Positions 1 through 14,800 are shown, numbered from the stretch's first letter. The stretch is 64,000 nucleotides of DNA from Isoperla grammatica (GCA_945910005.1 OX246746.1:19808616-19872615); one strand, 5' to 3'. Numbers and translations: made by a program. The notes: generated by a model not told the origin, from the sequence alone.

Positions 1-2736
1 CAAGGGGAGAACAGAGCATTACCACTTCCCATGTGCATGACCCCAATTGCATATTGTTATGGTGTTCTGAATTTATTTACAACTTCATTTCGTAGCTTTT
101 TTTTAGGTAGGTAGATATATATACATATACTTTATATCTCATTTTTCTTGCGAATCAGTTATTTAAGTTATTTCGTTTTTTTACTATTTAAGGGTGTCCT
201 CGTTGCTACATTTTATTAGATTTGTATGGTCTCATTGTATCCTTATATGCAATGAGCGATGCTCTCCTTTGTAGATATATCATATTTGTAAGTGAATAGG
301 AAAGACATAGCGCATACAAATATAGATAGGTTATTCATCTTTATTTGTAGCTGCTAACCTTGAGCCAAATGACGTAAACAACAATCAAATAATTTGATAA
401 TTAAAAGGGTTATTGTTGAAGCACACTTATTTGATACGCTATTTATTAGTAGCTGCATCATGGAGTGAAATAGTATGCCACACATAAAGTTTGTGGCAGA
501 AAAGAACTCTGTCTGCCATGATTGGGAAGAGAGAGAGGGTCTTGCTTGGTAGCTCCTGTTACTACCGGTTACGCGGCTCTGTTATCATAGTTCCCACGTG
601 ACGTCACAGCGGCCATGATTGCGACGCAATAAATGCGGACCAATCCTAGATCATTAGCAAATACTATTTAAATTTAATAAATAAGCCAAATTTAGAATTT
701 AAAAAGTAAACATAAGTAATAAAAAAATTAAAAATTACGTCACATACCAATTTTATTTAAAAAACAGGCTGAATTTAAAAGAACTAAGAATTCATGTGTT
801 CTACCACAACAGTCTTCAATTGTTTCTCTATTACATGGCGACGTCAAAGTTTGACCACAAATGTGGCCGCCACGCGCAAAGATGTGACGTACGTGCAACC
901 TATGAATGGCTAAAATACAGCGACAGGGCTCGGCGGCTGACTTCGTTCTGTTGTTTGATAACCCTAGTGCATGTGACTAAAATGGAGATACACTATTGGC
1001 TGGAATCTTTCTCGCCTCGAAATGCTAGTGACTTCCGACTGACGTGGTATATTTCAAGAATAGCCTCCTGATCACAATTTCAATGCGCAAATAGTCTGCA
1101 AATAGTTCATGTTTACGACATTCGAATCTGCTCAAGCGATCTAAAATATTGTATATTTTTACTTTTAATTAAAATGTAGCGTTATTGGTAAGGCATTGCA
1201 AATAAATACGTCATGTAGTCATAGATAACGTTGAACAAGAGAGACCAATTAACAAGAAGGCAAATGAGTTTAATTCATGGACACAGAGACATTTGGGGCA
1301 CTTTAAATCTTGTTAAGGACACCTTAATTAAATGGCCTGAATATATTTATTTATTTGTGTGATATGTGTATAAACAAAACATGCAGAATTTAATAGGGTA
1401 ATTTTGGACCAAAAAAAAAATACAAAATGTTTTGTTCTGGTACATTAAAAGACACTAATTTCGTTCCTAAGTAATTTGAATAAAATATATATTTTCCTAT
1501 ATTTTTAGAATATCTTCAGGTTATTTTTGAATAATTGAATGTTATACGGATCAAGTTCTCGGAAAATGACGAAGGTAATAACACGCGAACAAAACAATAT
1601 TGAAATCAGTCCTGAATTTGTGTATTTCTTCAAAGCCGTAGATTCCGACATGGCAACACCTACTTCATCATTCTTTTGTCAGTCGCAATCACTGCGATAC
1701 CATTATTCGCTAGACGGACAATTATTTCTATTTACAGTTACATTAATAACCTTATATTTCCATGATTGTTGGTAGCGAGATATTACCGAACATAACGATT
1801 AATTACTGTTTAATTATACATACTGCTTAGTAACGAGCACGGATATAATTTTTGTACATAGTTATTATTATCATTTGTATTAGTTGTTCATTAGTATTTA
1901 CACTTAAACTACATAACATTCACAAAATAGTTCAGGGTTTTATTTGTCCACAAATTCACTTTTACTAAATTTATTTTGTTATGCAACAATACGTTTAACA
2001 CAAATATACCTTGAACTTGATACTACATATCCGCAATGCTAGGTTATGACTATTAATGTTTATTCACGTTAAAATAGACATTTCGGTTTTATTTATCAAA
2101 ACCATTTTGCCACTTTCGGCTTTAGATCACTATACGTTTTTTTGTTTGTTTTTGGGTTCAAAATACATTAGTTTGTATTCTAGTCAAATGAAAAATGAAA
2201 ATTAATCCAAGACATTTCGCGCTATCGCGCTTAATGAATTTTAAGGCTCTTATAAGTTCTGACATTTCGCAATACATGAATGTTTTTTAATTTATTTATT
2301 TTATCTTAATTAAGACCAGTATAGGGCACAATGCCCTCTTTAGCCTGATGAATGATAATGAGGAAGGGATGAGCGGAAGCCTGTAGTGGAACGTAGCCTA
2401 CTCCTGTCGAGAAGTACCAAGGGGACAATCGGTTTTACGTCCCATCCGAAAGGACGGTGTTACTTTGACCAGTCATATAGGTTCCTCCACTAACTTGGAC
2501 TGCCGAGGAGTGGACGAGTAGAACGAAGCTGTTATACACAAGCTTTCGAACCCGCCAACGGTAACTAGTGTTTCGGGGAGAGCGGTCACCCACCCTTCTC
2601 CTGACCTAGCCCGAGGTTGCTTAACTTCGGTGTTCGTTTTGGAACCGGCTAAGCGACCGCGGCTAAACCGTTGGGTATGCATGAATATGTTGCTTGGTGT
2701 AGACAGTGTTATTGAGTTTATTGTGTGTCCATGCAG
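1..2736 (+). other. nompC intron, left part (contains the window start)
   Basis: No exon of the missing N-terminal ankyrin repeats could be found here. The sequence is AT-rich. A composite E-box/CRE-like motif CACGTGACGTCAC lies at 596-608, but whether it regulates anything cannot be told from sequence. The right end holds a 5S-derived SINE. Short open frames at 796-1071 and 1539-1775 show no recognisable domain. Confidence 0.6.
2340..2675 (-). mobile_element. 5S rRNA-derived SINE (SINE3 type), copy 1
   Basis: The minus strand opens with a 5S-like head: AAGTTAAGCAACCTCGGGCT followed by a GGTGACC-containing box, which corresponds to the internal polymerase III promoter (A box/C box) of 5S rRNA. 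The body is shared with 15415-15762 and the tail is rich in ATCATT. The 5' end is near 2675, about 60 bp upstream of a nompC exon and pointing away from it. Borders are approximate. Confidence 0.75.
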
Positions 2737-2842
2737 GGCGAAGGCCAGACTGCCCTACACATCGCCTCTGCAGAGGGAGACGAGACGCTGGTCAAGTACT
2801 TCTATGGAGTCAGGGCCAGCGCCGCCATTGCTGACCATCAGG
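2737..2842 (+). CDS. nompC: nompC exon: ankyrin repeat 1 of the window
   Basis: Acceptor ATGCAG at 2731-2736, donor GTGAGT at 2843. It encodes one ankyrin repeat starting GEGQTALHIASAEGDE and running into KYFYGVRASAAIAD, which is very close to the fly sequence. It enters in phase 0 and leaves in phase 1. The preceding exon is not in the window. A 5S-derived SINE ends only about 60 bp upstream of the acceptor. Confidence 0.93.
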
Positions 2843-5800
2843 GTGAGTGAGACAAGTAACAATCACAGTAACAATCACAGTAACAAACAATGGAACAGTA
2901 ACAATCATCAACACTTCAATTTCAACGTGTAAACAAAATTTAAGAGAAGACAATGCTTAAACTCGTTAAACAATTATTATTTTTAGAACGTTTATTTTTT
3001 ATACCGGTAACTAGGGGCCTATAACAAATTTATCGATTTGTTGTTTTTTTTGTAATAATATTTTTCGCGAGTCATAACAAAAAAACGCTCACTTCCGTCG
3101 CTTAAGAGCGTTTGGCCGTAGTTTGATGTTTGTTTTTTGTTGTTGTTTGTCTACTAATTACTCTTACTTGTAGTAGGATTATCATAAATATTTACCTACT
3201 TGTACAGAAATTTCTACGTATGAATGTGAGTACAAACAAACATGTTAAAAATAACTTGAACACGTTTTAGTTTTAAAAATAAATTATTTTTGTCGAAAAT
3301 GTTCAACGAAAAAATACGAAGAACCTGTTCAAAAATGTGGTCCATTATTTGCTTGTATACATGTTGTACACAATTAATGCACTGAGCCCAATTCTTGTAC
3401 ATGTAGGTTAATATGTATGATAATCCTACTTTTAGTTTAAGGGTAATTAGTAGGAATGTCAACGATAATCGAATATCGATAAATATCGATAATATTGTAT
3501 ATCGATATTATCTCGATATGGAATCGTACGATATTAAATTCTGTGCGATATCCTGATAATCGTGGCGATTTGATTTCATATTTGAATTTGGCGCCTGCTC
3601 AGCATTAGCCGAGCAACCACCGACCAGCCGCCGAGTGCCCTCCTTCGATGTAGCCGCAGGAAAACTATTCGCCACTAACCCCCCCCCCCCCCCCCCTACA
3701 TATGACGCAATGTTAAAAATTAGTATTAGTGCTTATTTCATAATATTGCGGCGATATATCGCGATAAAAATTTAAAATGCAATATCTAGATGATATTTTT
3801 TGCGCAGATATTATCGCGATAATTTTGTATTGTTGTTGCGATTATCGATATGGAATTTCATATCGTTTGACATTCCTAGTAATTAGTGGACGACCGATAC
3901 ATTTGCAAAACTTGCCGAACGCGCTTAGTTCGCTTCTTTAGTGGAGGCGCCGGTTCTATGTTTCAGCCAACTTAAGACCCATCCACATTGAAAATTAGCA
4001 GTAACAGTAACGTTACAATTAAGGTTTTGGACACTCCCATTGGCTGATGAGACCCAAGGTCATTGCTTACTGCGGCAGTAGCAGTAGCACAGAAGTTTGC
4101 AAACTCCATACTTAGCGCCGTACCGTAACTCTGCAGTAAGAATGAACCAATCAAAGATGTCTATTCAAAATCACGTGATTCTATGGATATTTTGCTATTC
4201 ATTTATATGTATGGTATGTAATGTAAGTAACCGTGTAACAATACTGAATGTAAAAATTAATGAATACATAAATAAATAAGGTTAGGTTCTTGATTTAAGC
4301 AGGCAAACTCTGATAGACGTAGGAAATTAAGTTCTAATGTGGACAGCCATCGAAAACGTTACGGTACGGTGTTAAGTAGCGCTAATGTTAATTTTCAATG
4401 TGGATGAGCCTTAACACCTTTCCTTCCGTGTAAAGTATATTCATTGAATTTAAAACTGATTTCAGAAAGAGGTTAGTAAATTCAAAAATGCAAGGCAGCC
4501 AGAATTTGGTATCTCCATGCCAAATCAGATATGGCTGGTAAAAAGATGATTTTTTGTCTTATTTACCTCTATACAGTCTGAGTTTTACTCGGCTACGGTT
4601 GGCTCGGAAATCAGAGATCTTTTATGGTTCTCTTCTCACTAATAAGGAAAATGTCTACTCCACGTGTCGAGCCGTCAGTAGAAATACAATGTGTTTGTTG
4701 TTGTTCCCTCAGACCGCACCCCGATGCATCTGGCCGCAGAAAACGGCCATGCCAGCATTATCGAGCTACTTGTGGATAAGTTCAAGGCGTCCATCTTTGA
4801 GCGGACGAAGGATGGAAGTACCCTCATGCACATAGCGTCGTTGAACGGACACGCTGATTGTGCTATGATGCTGTTCAAGAAGGGCGTCTACCTTCACATG
4901 CCCAATAAGGTATAATACCGATAGATGTTATCTTAAGTATTCTATATCTGCAACATGATCGAGGTCCCAAAAGTTCACATTTAATATACTATGTATGATG
5001 AATGATGATTGATGAATGATGAATGATGATCAGGAAGAGAGGAGGGAAGCCTCTACCGGCACGTAGCCTACTCCTAATGAAAAGTACCAAGGGGACCCTC
5101 GGCTCACGTCCCATTCGAAAGGACGGTGTAACTTTTAACCAGTCATATAGGTTCTTCCACTAACCTCAACTATGCCGAGCAGTTGCGTGAGAGACAGAGA
5201 CAGTGTGCGTGAGAGACAGAGACTGTGTGCGTCAAAAACAGAGACTTTGTGCGTGAGAGACAGAGACAGTGTGCGTGAGAGACAGAGACAGTGTGCGTGA
5301 GAGACAGAGACAGTATGCGTGAGAGACAGAGACTGTGTGCGTCAAAAACAGAGACTTTGTGCGTGAGAGACAGAGACAGTGTGCGTGAGAGACACGAGAC
5401 AGTGTGCGTGAGAGACAGAGACAGTGTGCGTGGGAGACAGAGACAGTGTGCGTGAGAGACAAAGATAGTGTGCGTGAGAGACGATGCGTGTGACAGTGTG
5501 CGTGAGAGACAGAGTCAGTGTGCGTGAGATACAGAGACAGTGTGCGTGAGAGACAAAGATAGTGTGCGTGAGAGACGGTGCGTGTGACAGTGTGCATGAG
5601 AGACAGAGTCAGTGTGCGTGAGATACAGAGACAGTGTGCGTGAGAGACAGAGACAGTGTGAGTGAGAGACAGAGTCAGTGTGCGTGAGAGACAGAGACAG
5701 TGTGAGTGAGAGACAGAGTCAGTGTGCGTGAGAGACGATGCGTGTGACAGTGTGCGTGAGAGACAGAGTCAGTGTGCGTGAGAAACGATGCGTGTGACAG

Positions 5801-8800
5801 TGTTCAGATCCAGGGCCGGCTTTAGGCGTAAGCGACCGCGTACGGCGGCACAATTGCATAGGCGGCACTTCGGAGAAGTGCCGCCTATTTAAAAAATAAT
5901 TTAAGACAAGGATTGAATAGAACATTTTAAAGTTACAAGGTAAAAACACATTTTGCATGACGGGTTTTAGCAAAGAGCGTGCCAATAACTTATTACAAGT
6001 TTTATTGTACAACATCCCTTATATACACCTTCGAGGCTTGGAGACTGTGGTTTGGTCCAATGAGGCTATTAACGAAGTACGTGACTTTTTTTAAATACGA
6101 CGGCTTTACCCAACACTCACTCTCCATTCATCCTTCGCTTTATTGAAGGGTTGATATGTTCCATGAGGTGCAGGTAACTAACAGGCGCCAAATTTGTACA
6201 TACATATCAGGCGACATACACGTGTTTCCAAGACCCGCAACCTGTGCTATTCAGTCATCACTATTGCATTCTGTTGTTTCTTTGCTCAAGTAGGAGGGCA
6301 TACATGGATAGAAAACGTAAATAACCTTCGGGATGGGAGACGGCAAAAAAAAAGGAAGCTCGGACAGAAGAAGCTTTTATTTTAAAGAGCACGCAATGTC
6401 AAAATTTTTGATCGTTGGAAGAAGGGGGGGGGAGGGGGCGCCGATAAACATGATTCTCACGTTGACGCCGACGCGGAGCACGATCTCGAGGGCGAGGATG
6501 ACGGGACGGAGATGGCAGACATTCGGGATGACGGCCTCCTGAATACTCGTGATAAATATTGTCCATTGGTGTACTCGGGGAGGGCGGGCCAGGATGGTGC
6601 CTTTTGCCTTGCAACGTCTTTTAGAAAGCAGGGCATGCCTCAGTTACTTTCATAACATTTATCGGAAAATCACATTTTTCTTGTCAAGTTGTACAAGCCA
6701 CATAAGGTAATTTTAGACAGTATAGCCTATATGTTTTAGAGGTGTTTTGTAGGCATATACAAATACAAATTATGTAACGTGTATCAATCCAAACTATAGC
6801 CTGGCATAATTATGTCTTAAATATTATTATTACGTGTATATTTGATAGTTTTTTTTTAATGTATTACACAGAATTCAATAACTTCTTCTAAAGGAGCATA
6901 ATACTAATTGTGCTTGCCAAGTAAAATATTAGAATAACACAACCAGTTGAAAAAGAAGACCAACCCCTTCAAGTAGTTCATAAATTAACTCGCTGATGAC
7001 ACATAAATAGTTGCACATGCACAGTTGTTGCTTCCTTCGCACCAAATTTTTCATACATAAATGTGTAACGCGCTAGACTCTGGTTCAGGAGATCGCTGGT
7101 TCAATACCCACCACTGGGAATCATAATCAAGTTTTGCCAATATTTTCTACCATCGTTAGAGTGGATGCTAAGGGATGAGTCCACTCAAACTTCCCGTGTC
7201 CATTCTATCTAGTTATTCCTCACAATTAGGGCATGAATTATCTCCGAGCAGGTTTCCTTAGCAAAATAATACAAAAGCCTTTTGAAGTTTCTTGTTATCT
7301 CATCTTTAAAATAGGCGATTATCAACATGCTATTGTCAGGGGAAATATAACATATTATAGGCGGCATTTTCACTTCCCGCGTACACGAGATTTTACCCTT
7401 AAGCCGGGCCTGTTCAGATCGTAAAGCTCTGAACGCTTTGTATCTGTCCGTACAGGGAGGGGCTCGCAGTATCCACACAGCTGCACGCTATGGCCACGTC
7501 GGCATCATCAACACACTACTGCAGAAGGGGGAGAAGGTTGATGTTACTACCAACGTAAGTAGAACAGCCCAAGACTCTCTAACCCCACGTTATGCTCACC
7601 AAGACCTTCGCTGTGCAATATTAAGTTAAATGTATCCCCTTCGCTGTGCAATATTATACATTTGTATTTGCACACAAGTGTCATATTTTGCCTGATTTTA
7701 TTTATTATTTTTTCCCTGACGAACAAGATATGTTGTTTACTTCATTGTAATTAATTATTACCTTTACTGTATACTTTAATTCTCCGTTATTCTTCAGGAT
7801 AACTACACCGCTCTCCACATAGCTGTTGAAGCGGCTAAACCAGCTGTTGTAGAAACACTGCTGGGATATGGTGCTGAGGTCCACGTTAGAGGTATGTTCT
7901 TCTGCATAGCTCCCTTTTCCCTTTCATTCTTATACCTGTAATACTCTTATCAATCAATCTTAATTGTAGGCCTATACATATGAAACAAAAACCAGACTGT
8001 AGATTCACGTTGATATCTGTAATAAAAACACTGTAGGACTTACACAGTTAAAATTTTCTCGATGTTGTTCAACATCACGTCACGCAACATTTCGACAGCT
8101 GCTCTGCTGTCATCATCAGGCACGACTCAAGACGACTCGACGACTCAGTCATGCCTGATGATGACAGCAGAGCAGCGTCGAAATGTTGCGTGACGTGATG
8201 TTGAACAATATTGAGAAAATTTTAACTGTGTAAGTCCTACAGTGTTTTTATTACATATTTTCCAGTTAACAAGAGTGTTTTTTTATAATTGTAGATAACT
8301 GATAGAAGTGGCTCAGCGGTAAGACGCGAGAATTTAATTCGGGAGGTTGCCGCTTCGATTCCGGCTACTGGTAATCCTGAATGTGAGGGTTTTCCGAGGT
8401 TTTCCTCAGTCGTAAAGGCGAATGCTGAGACTGAGTTATACTATCAGCCCTCGGACATTCCTTCCCAACTATGCCTAATACAGTAATACCGTACCTAGTT
8501 GGAACATGAATTGTCCCTGGGCAATTTTTCTACGAAAAATTATTATTATTGTATTTGTAGATACCCACAGAAGTACAATAAAAACTTGGGCGTAGGTAGA
8601 AGTTTTTAGTATGGATTCTATAGTATAATAGAATCTAGATAATTGCGTACTTCATTACTTGTTTCACATATTTTCTATTTTCTTAGCTATAAACTAGCTT
8701 ACGATCCTATATATTTTCATGATCATGTTAATACTAATTTGGACTCTATATTATGTTACTGCATACCTTGATTATTGTACTGGACACTTATAAACATGTC

Positions 8801-11800
8801 ATTCAGTCCCATTAAGTTACTTAAGTATAAAGTAAGTCAATTAAGTAAGTAAATTCACTAATCTAAGGTGTACTGTAACGTTGGTACGCAAACAATGATC
8901 GAGAGTAAAAAGTATGAAACCTTTCAATTTGTCCGATTAATTCAATATTGTGATCTTATATTCTCAGTGTGTATACCACAAAGCTAATCGAAACAGTAAT
9001 GATCACTGAAAACGGTTAAGTGTACGATTCCTATTTTATGTCCTCAGTCACGAATCAATCCAATATTTACTGCAAATTGACGAAAAATCAATTAGCCTAA
9101 GTAATAATGTTTCCACTTCCACCGTGTTACTCTTTACTACATGAGTGGAAAGATGATCAACTTTTCCACTTTTTCCACCCACTTGTCAGGTGGATCAAGA
9201 CGTAATGTGAGGTCTATATCGCCACGAGGTTCAAAAACATATCAAAACAAACATAGGACGGTATATACACCAGGCACGAAATGATAAACACTAATTCGCG
9301 AATAGTTTATATCCGATGAAGATTATAGTATGTGTACCTTTTCGTTGAAAATACATTATTAGTTTTTGTCGACTTGCCATAAAAGAACTTTAGAAATTGC
9401 CGCCATCATGTAGGTAATCATCACCGAAACCGTTCCCTCGACTAGCTAAACTAAAATTGCCTCCACCTTTTCCACTCACGCAGGGCAGGCCGAACACACT
9501 TAAACATGGAGACGAGGGAACACCCTAAGATTGAACGGAGGGTTTTAACTGTAGTTGACTGTTTGCAGGCGGCAAATTGCGTGAGACTCCGCTCCACATA
9601 GCAGCACGTGTCAAGGACGGAGACCGCTGCGCCCTGATGCTGCTCAAGTCTGGGGCTGGAGCAAACACCATCGCTGACGATGGACAAACACCCGTGCACG
9701 TGGCTGCTAAACATGGCAACGTCGCAACGCTGCTGCTGTTGATGGAGGACGGGGGAGATCCTCTCTTCAAGACCAAGGTTAGTATGTACTATGTACCCGT
9801 GTATGTGGCTACTTACGCAACCATCTTGCGGAGCTCATCTTGCTGGTTAATAATAGTTTTCCATAACTTGAATGTAAAACGTAATATTGAAATGGTCCAG
9901 AATTTGTATTTGTTTCATTTTTGAACATTGCATTTGACTCCATTTAAGGTTCACTCAATACAATTTGTATTTGATGCATACCTTAGAATAAGCAACAATA
10001 AGGTGCAGCAGCCGACAACCCGGCACCTCCACCAATGGTTTGAAATTAACTCTACACGAATAGAAACAGATTTGCATTCACACCTGCTGGGTATTAAAAT
10101 ACAATTTAACTTTAACGGGATATAACCAGTATTCGTAGTTTCGACATATTGTTTTAAAAACACGTGGAGGTAATTTATTTTTTTAAATACATCAGGCAAT
10201 GCATTTGGTTGGTAATTTTTTACCGGGAAAAAAAGGCATTTATTAAGTATACTTCTTACCCACACTAAAAATATATACATATCTAAGATCAAGGTCAATT
10301 TATATAAAAGCCAACATTTTAACAGTGTTGAACCCCATAAGAGGGAGGCATAAACTAAATATAAAATTCCCGCAAAATAGGCGTTTTTTTTAATCATATC
10401 TCTAGAACGCCATAGTCATACAAAACGTTTAAAAAGTGAAAAATACACGCAAATTCGATTCGTTGAACACAATTCTGTATGAAAAACATTTGTTGGTTTG
10501 AAGTAACTGAATAAGCATTGATCTCACATAACTAAGTTAAAAATAACAGCGTTGATTACTTCAAAACAACAAATGTTTTTCACAAGTTGTGTTCAACGAA
10601 CGAACCCATATTGTCTGAATTTGTATATTTTTCAATGTTGTGTGCAGGGGTGTAGTCGTAAATTAATATCAGCCTGGGCGCCTTGTTTGTGGAGGGGGGG
10701 GGGGGGGGGGGGCAGCAACAATGCCCACATACAGTCACAGTGGAACTTCTTTGTTTAAAAGACAAAATTATAACCAAACATTATTTCTAATGGATTTATA
10801 TTTTGTGGAGAATTCAAGTAGGTTACTATTTCATTTTGTTTATGTCAAAATCACGTATCTATTATGCTTAGATTTGTAAGCATAATAATTGCCACCGATT
10901 TTCATTAATAAGCCTGAGCGCGCCTAGGTCGCAAAGACAAAAGTGTGGCTGGGCTAAGCCCAGGCTGAAAAACACTAGCCTGGGCGGCGCCCAGGCCCGC
11001 CCAGGCCCGACTACAGCCCTGGTTGTGTGGCGTTCTTCAGACATTACAAAAATACGCTTAATTTCGCACGGCTTTTATGAATATCGCTCCCTCTTATACC
11101 GAATCAGTATACGGAGAGAGAGAGAATGAGAGATATTAAAAACAAAACTAAGTAGAGCATGGGTAAGATAGTTTAATAATAGTATTCGGACTATTCACTG
11201 CTCCTTGTCAAACAATTACACTATTTCAGTTACAATTAAAATTAAATTATAAATACAAATTTAAAGTTAAGATTAAAATTAAGATTAAAATGGCGCACAA
11301 TGTTAGAATTAAAATTAATTATAAAATTAAAATTAAAATTAAAACTAATGAGATACGTTGTCTCTGCTTATAGGTTGGAGAGACGCCTCTGCATATGGCT
11401 TGTCGCGGCTGCAAATCGGAAATAGTTCGCCACCTGATCGACTTCGTGAGCGTCCACCAAGGCCCCGAGGCAGCTACGGCCTACGTGAACACAGTCAGCG
11501 ACACCGGACTATCCTCGCTCCACTGTGGAGCTCAAGTGACTAAAACCGAGGTGGACGATGCCCTCTCCGATCGTGAGGTGGTAAAACTACTCCTGCAAGC
11601 ATCAGCAGACCCGAAGATATACACGAAACAGAATCTAGAAACCGCTTTCCACTTCGTCGCCGTTGCCGGTAACAACGACGTCCTCACCGAGATGCTAACG
11701 CACATGTCTCAGACGGAAGTACAGAAAGCATTGAACAAGCAGACGCTCAATGGGTGGACGCCGCTGTTGTTCGCTTGCCACGCCGGCCACATGGAGCTTG

Positions 11801-14800
11801 TCAACAACATGCTCAACAACCATGCGAGAGTGGACGTGTTTGACGTAGAGGGACGCTCCGCCCTCCATCTCGCCGCCGAACGAGGCTACCTCCAGGTCTG
11901 TGACGCCCTCCTCACGCACAAGGCCTTCATCAACAGCAAGTCAAGAGTAGGGAGAACTGCTTTACATCTGGCCGCAATGAACGGATTCACCCATTTGTGT
12001 CGTTTCTTAGTCCAGGACCATAATGCAGTGATCGATGTCTTGACCTTGAAAAAACAAACCCCGTTACATCTGGGGGCTGCTGCTGGACAGCTCGAAGTAT
12101 GTCGGCTTCTTCTGGAACTAGGAGCGAATATAGACGCGACCGACGACCAAGGACAGAAACCTATCCATGCGGCAGCCATGAACAACTTCCAGGAAGTAGT
12201 CCAACTGTTTCTAACGCAACATCCTTCGCTTGTGATGGCCTGCACCAAAGACGGCAACACTTGCGCCCATATTGCAGCGATGCAAGGTTCTGTCAAGGTG
12301 ATTGAAGAGCTGATGAAGTTCGACAGACAAGGAGTGATATCGGCGAGGAATCGGATCACCGAGGCGACCCCCCTTCAACTGGCGGCGGAAGGAGGACACG
12401 CGGAGGTGGTCAGGGCCCTCGTTAGGGCAGGGGCGTCGTGCACGGATGAGAACAGGGTACGACATTAACTTACTACTTTACCGGCAAAGAGTGGGCGTGT
12501 TTTAGAAATATCTTGAAAGTGCTACATAAAACTGAGAAAGTAATGAGCATGATGTGGCTTTCTCAGAACTAAAACCTGGATTTAAAAAGTGTCAAATATT
12601 TGAATCATTACGGTTGTTATTGTAAAATTAATTAATTAATTAATTACAATTTATTGATTTATTTCCACCTACTGATAAAGATATTTAACACTTTTTGAAT
12701 CCAGCTTTTTGTTCTACGAACCACATCCAGCTAATTTAACACTTTTTAATATTGCCTAACGATCTCAAGATATTTACTAAACAAACTTTAATTTTGAGCG
12801 GTTTTTACAGTAGACTATCCTTCCGCCCAGGAGCTGATAGCATGAGTGCCTACTACATTGCAGTAGTTGTTGAACTATAAACACACGCCAAATATGATTA
12901 CTGACTTCACAAGTAGTTTATGTATCTAAATTCTTTCATATTTACCATACATTCATTATACAAAATCATTAAAGCTGGGACTTGGGGAGAGGGGGACAAG
13001 CACCCCCCCCCCCCCCCCCTGTATACGCCACTGCTGTTGTGTAGTGCGTTTAATAAACAAACAAAGGGGCAATGCAACAAACTTGCAAGCTTACAATGAG
13101 ATTTAAATACAGTAAAATCTTTTCAAATTTGAGTCCTAATGACTGACTGGTATTGAATTAAGCTCAAGCGCAAGTTATGGTCGTCTTCGCTCGGACAACG
13201 AACTAGATTGATTGGCCGAAATGTTGGCGCCGAGCTTAGATACATGTGGTTTTTAAATCCCTACCAAATTGACATTGTGGGGATTATCAGCGCGACTTAT
13301 GTGCTCAACATTCCATTCGCTCAGTTCCTGGAAACTCATAATAGCCTAGAGAAATTAATATTATGTTTTAATGATCGTTTTCGAAATATATTCCCTAACA
13401 TAGATCAGACCACCACAATCTTGACACTTTTTGATGATTTCCAACGGATGGACAAAATATGTATGGTGAGGTTCGGACAAATATGACTGTAGATATCTCT
13501 GGTTCCAGGCGGGGTTCACAGCTGTTCACTTGGCGGCTCAACACGGGCATGGTCCAGTGTTGGAAGTGATGAGGTCGTCACAGTCGCTGAGGATATCCAG
13601 CAAGAAGCTGGGCTTAACTGCACTTCATGTAGCGGCTTTCTTCGGACAAGCAGGTATATAGAAATAAATTAATTCATAAATAAATAAATACAAAAAATAA
13701 ATAAATATAAAAATAAATAAATGAAGAATTAAATAGATGAATTAATAAATAATTATTTTTTGGTTCTCTCATACCGGGGTGCCAAAGAGGTTGATAAGTT
13801 TATTATTGTTTTCTCCCGTTGTATTTATATGGAGACATAATGTTTGTCGTTTGCTCGTAAATGATTCCATTCATTCCCTCTTAGGTACAACTGTGATTGT
13901 TTGTTTTTTGTCTGAATACCACTTGTCCGTCTTAGACACCGTACGTGAACTGCTGACGCATGTCCCGGGTACGGTTAAGTCCGACGCTCCGAGCGCTGCG
14001 AGCCTGGTGGGAGAACTAGGCAACGAAGCAGGCATGACTCCACTCCACCTCGCTGCCTACTCCGGTAACGAGAACGTCGTCCGACTGCTCCTCAACTCTG
14101 CGGGGGTACAGGTCGACGCAGCGACCACGGAGAATGTAAGAAAAGAACTATTCTATCTATCAGCATTGTGTACCCCAACATATCTTAAAATATAGGGCAC
14201 ATTTTAAGTTTCCATTTAAATTAAATAATATTGAAATCGAAACTGTACTTCCAGAGATATGGGCGATTTTTTAAAGTTAACATTCGCCATCTTGGGTTGG
14301 CCGCCATTTTAATTAGCTTTTATTTTTTGGATGGCAACAATGTTTTTTGTGATCCTTATATACCCATATTAATGTTTTAACAAAATAAAAATAGTACTCC
14401 CAAATAAACAGATTACTTGAATTTAAATAGCTGACCCATGAACTATAAATGGAATAGATATCCGTAATCTTGTTAAATCCAATTAAGGCTGAAAATGTAT
14501 TTCGAAATTTTCAATTCGTAGCATTTACCGAATAATCAGTAAACAGCGATGGTGATTAAAATGTGAATACGAACTAAATACAATACAACAAAATGCTGAA
14601 ACTTTTAAACATTTGTTGTAACTAACTGATATTATCTCTTTATAAACATTTTGATACTACAGTTATAGTAAGATGGTAAAGTAAGTAAAGTAGCAGATGC
14701 CAAAGTAAATGAGAATAATATGGAAATATAATGAAATGGCGAAAATTATGACATTTATTTAAACTGAAATTAAGTTTGGATAGCAAGCTAAAGAGTATCT

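Larger units (their letters stand above)
5811..7412 (+). mobile_element. 1.6-kb hAT-like element with perfect 8-bp target duplication
   Basis: The left end CAGGGCCGGCTTTAGGCGTA pairs with the right end, whose complement reads CAGGCCCGGCTTAAGGG. The flanks are a perfect direct repeat TTCAGATC at 5803-5810 and 7413-7420. CAGGG-type termini plus an 8-bp duplication are typical of hAT. Inside, around 6304-6650, is a decayed coding stretch (MDRKRK, then a Lys/Ser-rich segment, then an acidic run EHDLEGEDDGTE and YCPLVYSG) that resembles the start of a hAT transposase but is broken by stops and frameshifts. The rest of the transposase is missing. Confidence 0.85.

Noticed and set aside
4691..4712. 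Start codon upstream of the exon at 4713
   Set aside because: The in-frame codon lies in the pyrimidine tract of an acceptor; the exon is internal.
5232..6015. Minus-strand Ser/His/Leu-rich frames
   Set aside because: Products of the 20-bp minisatellite.
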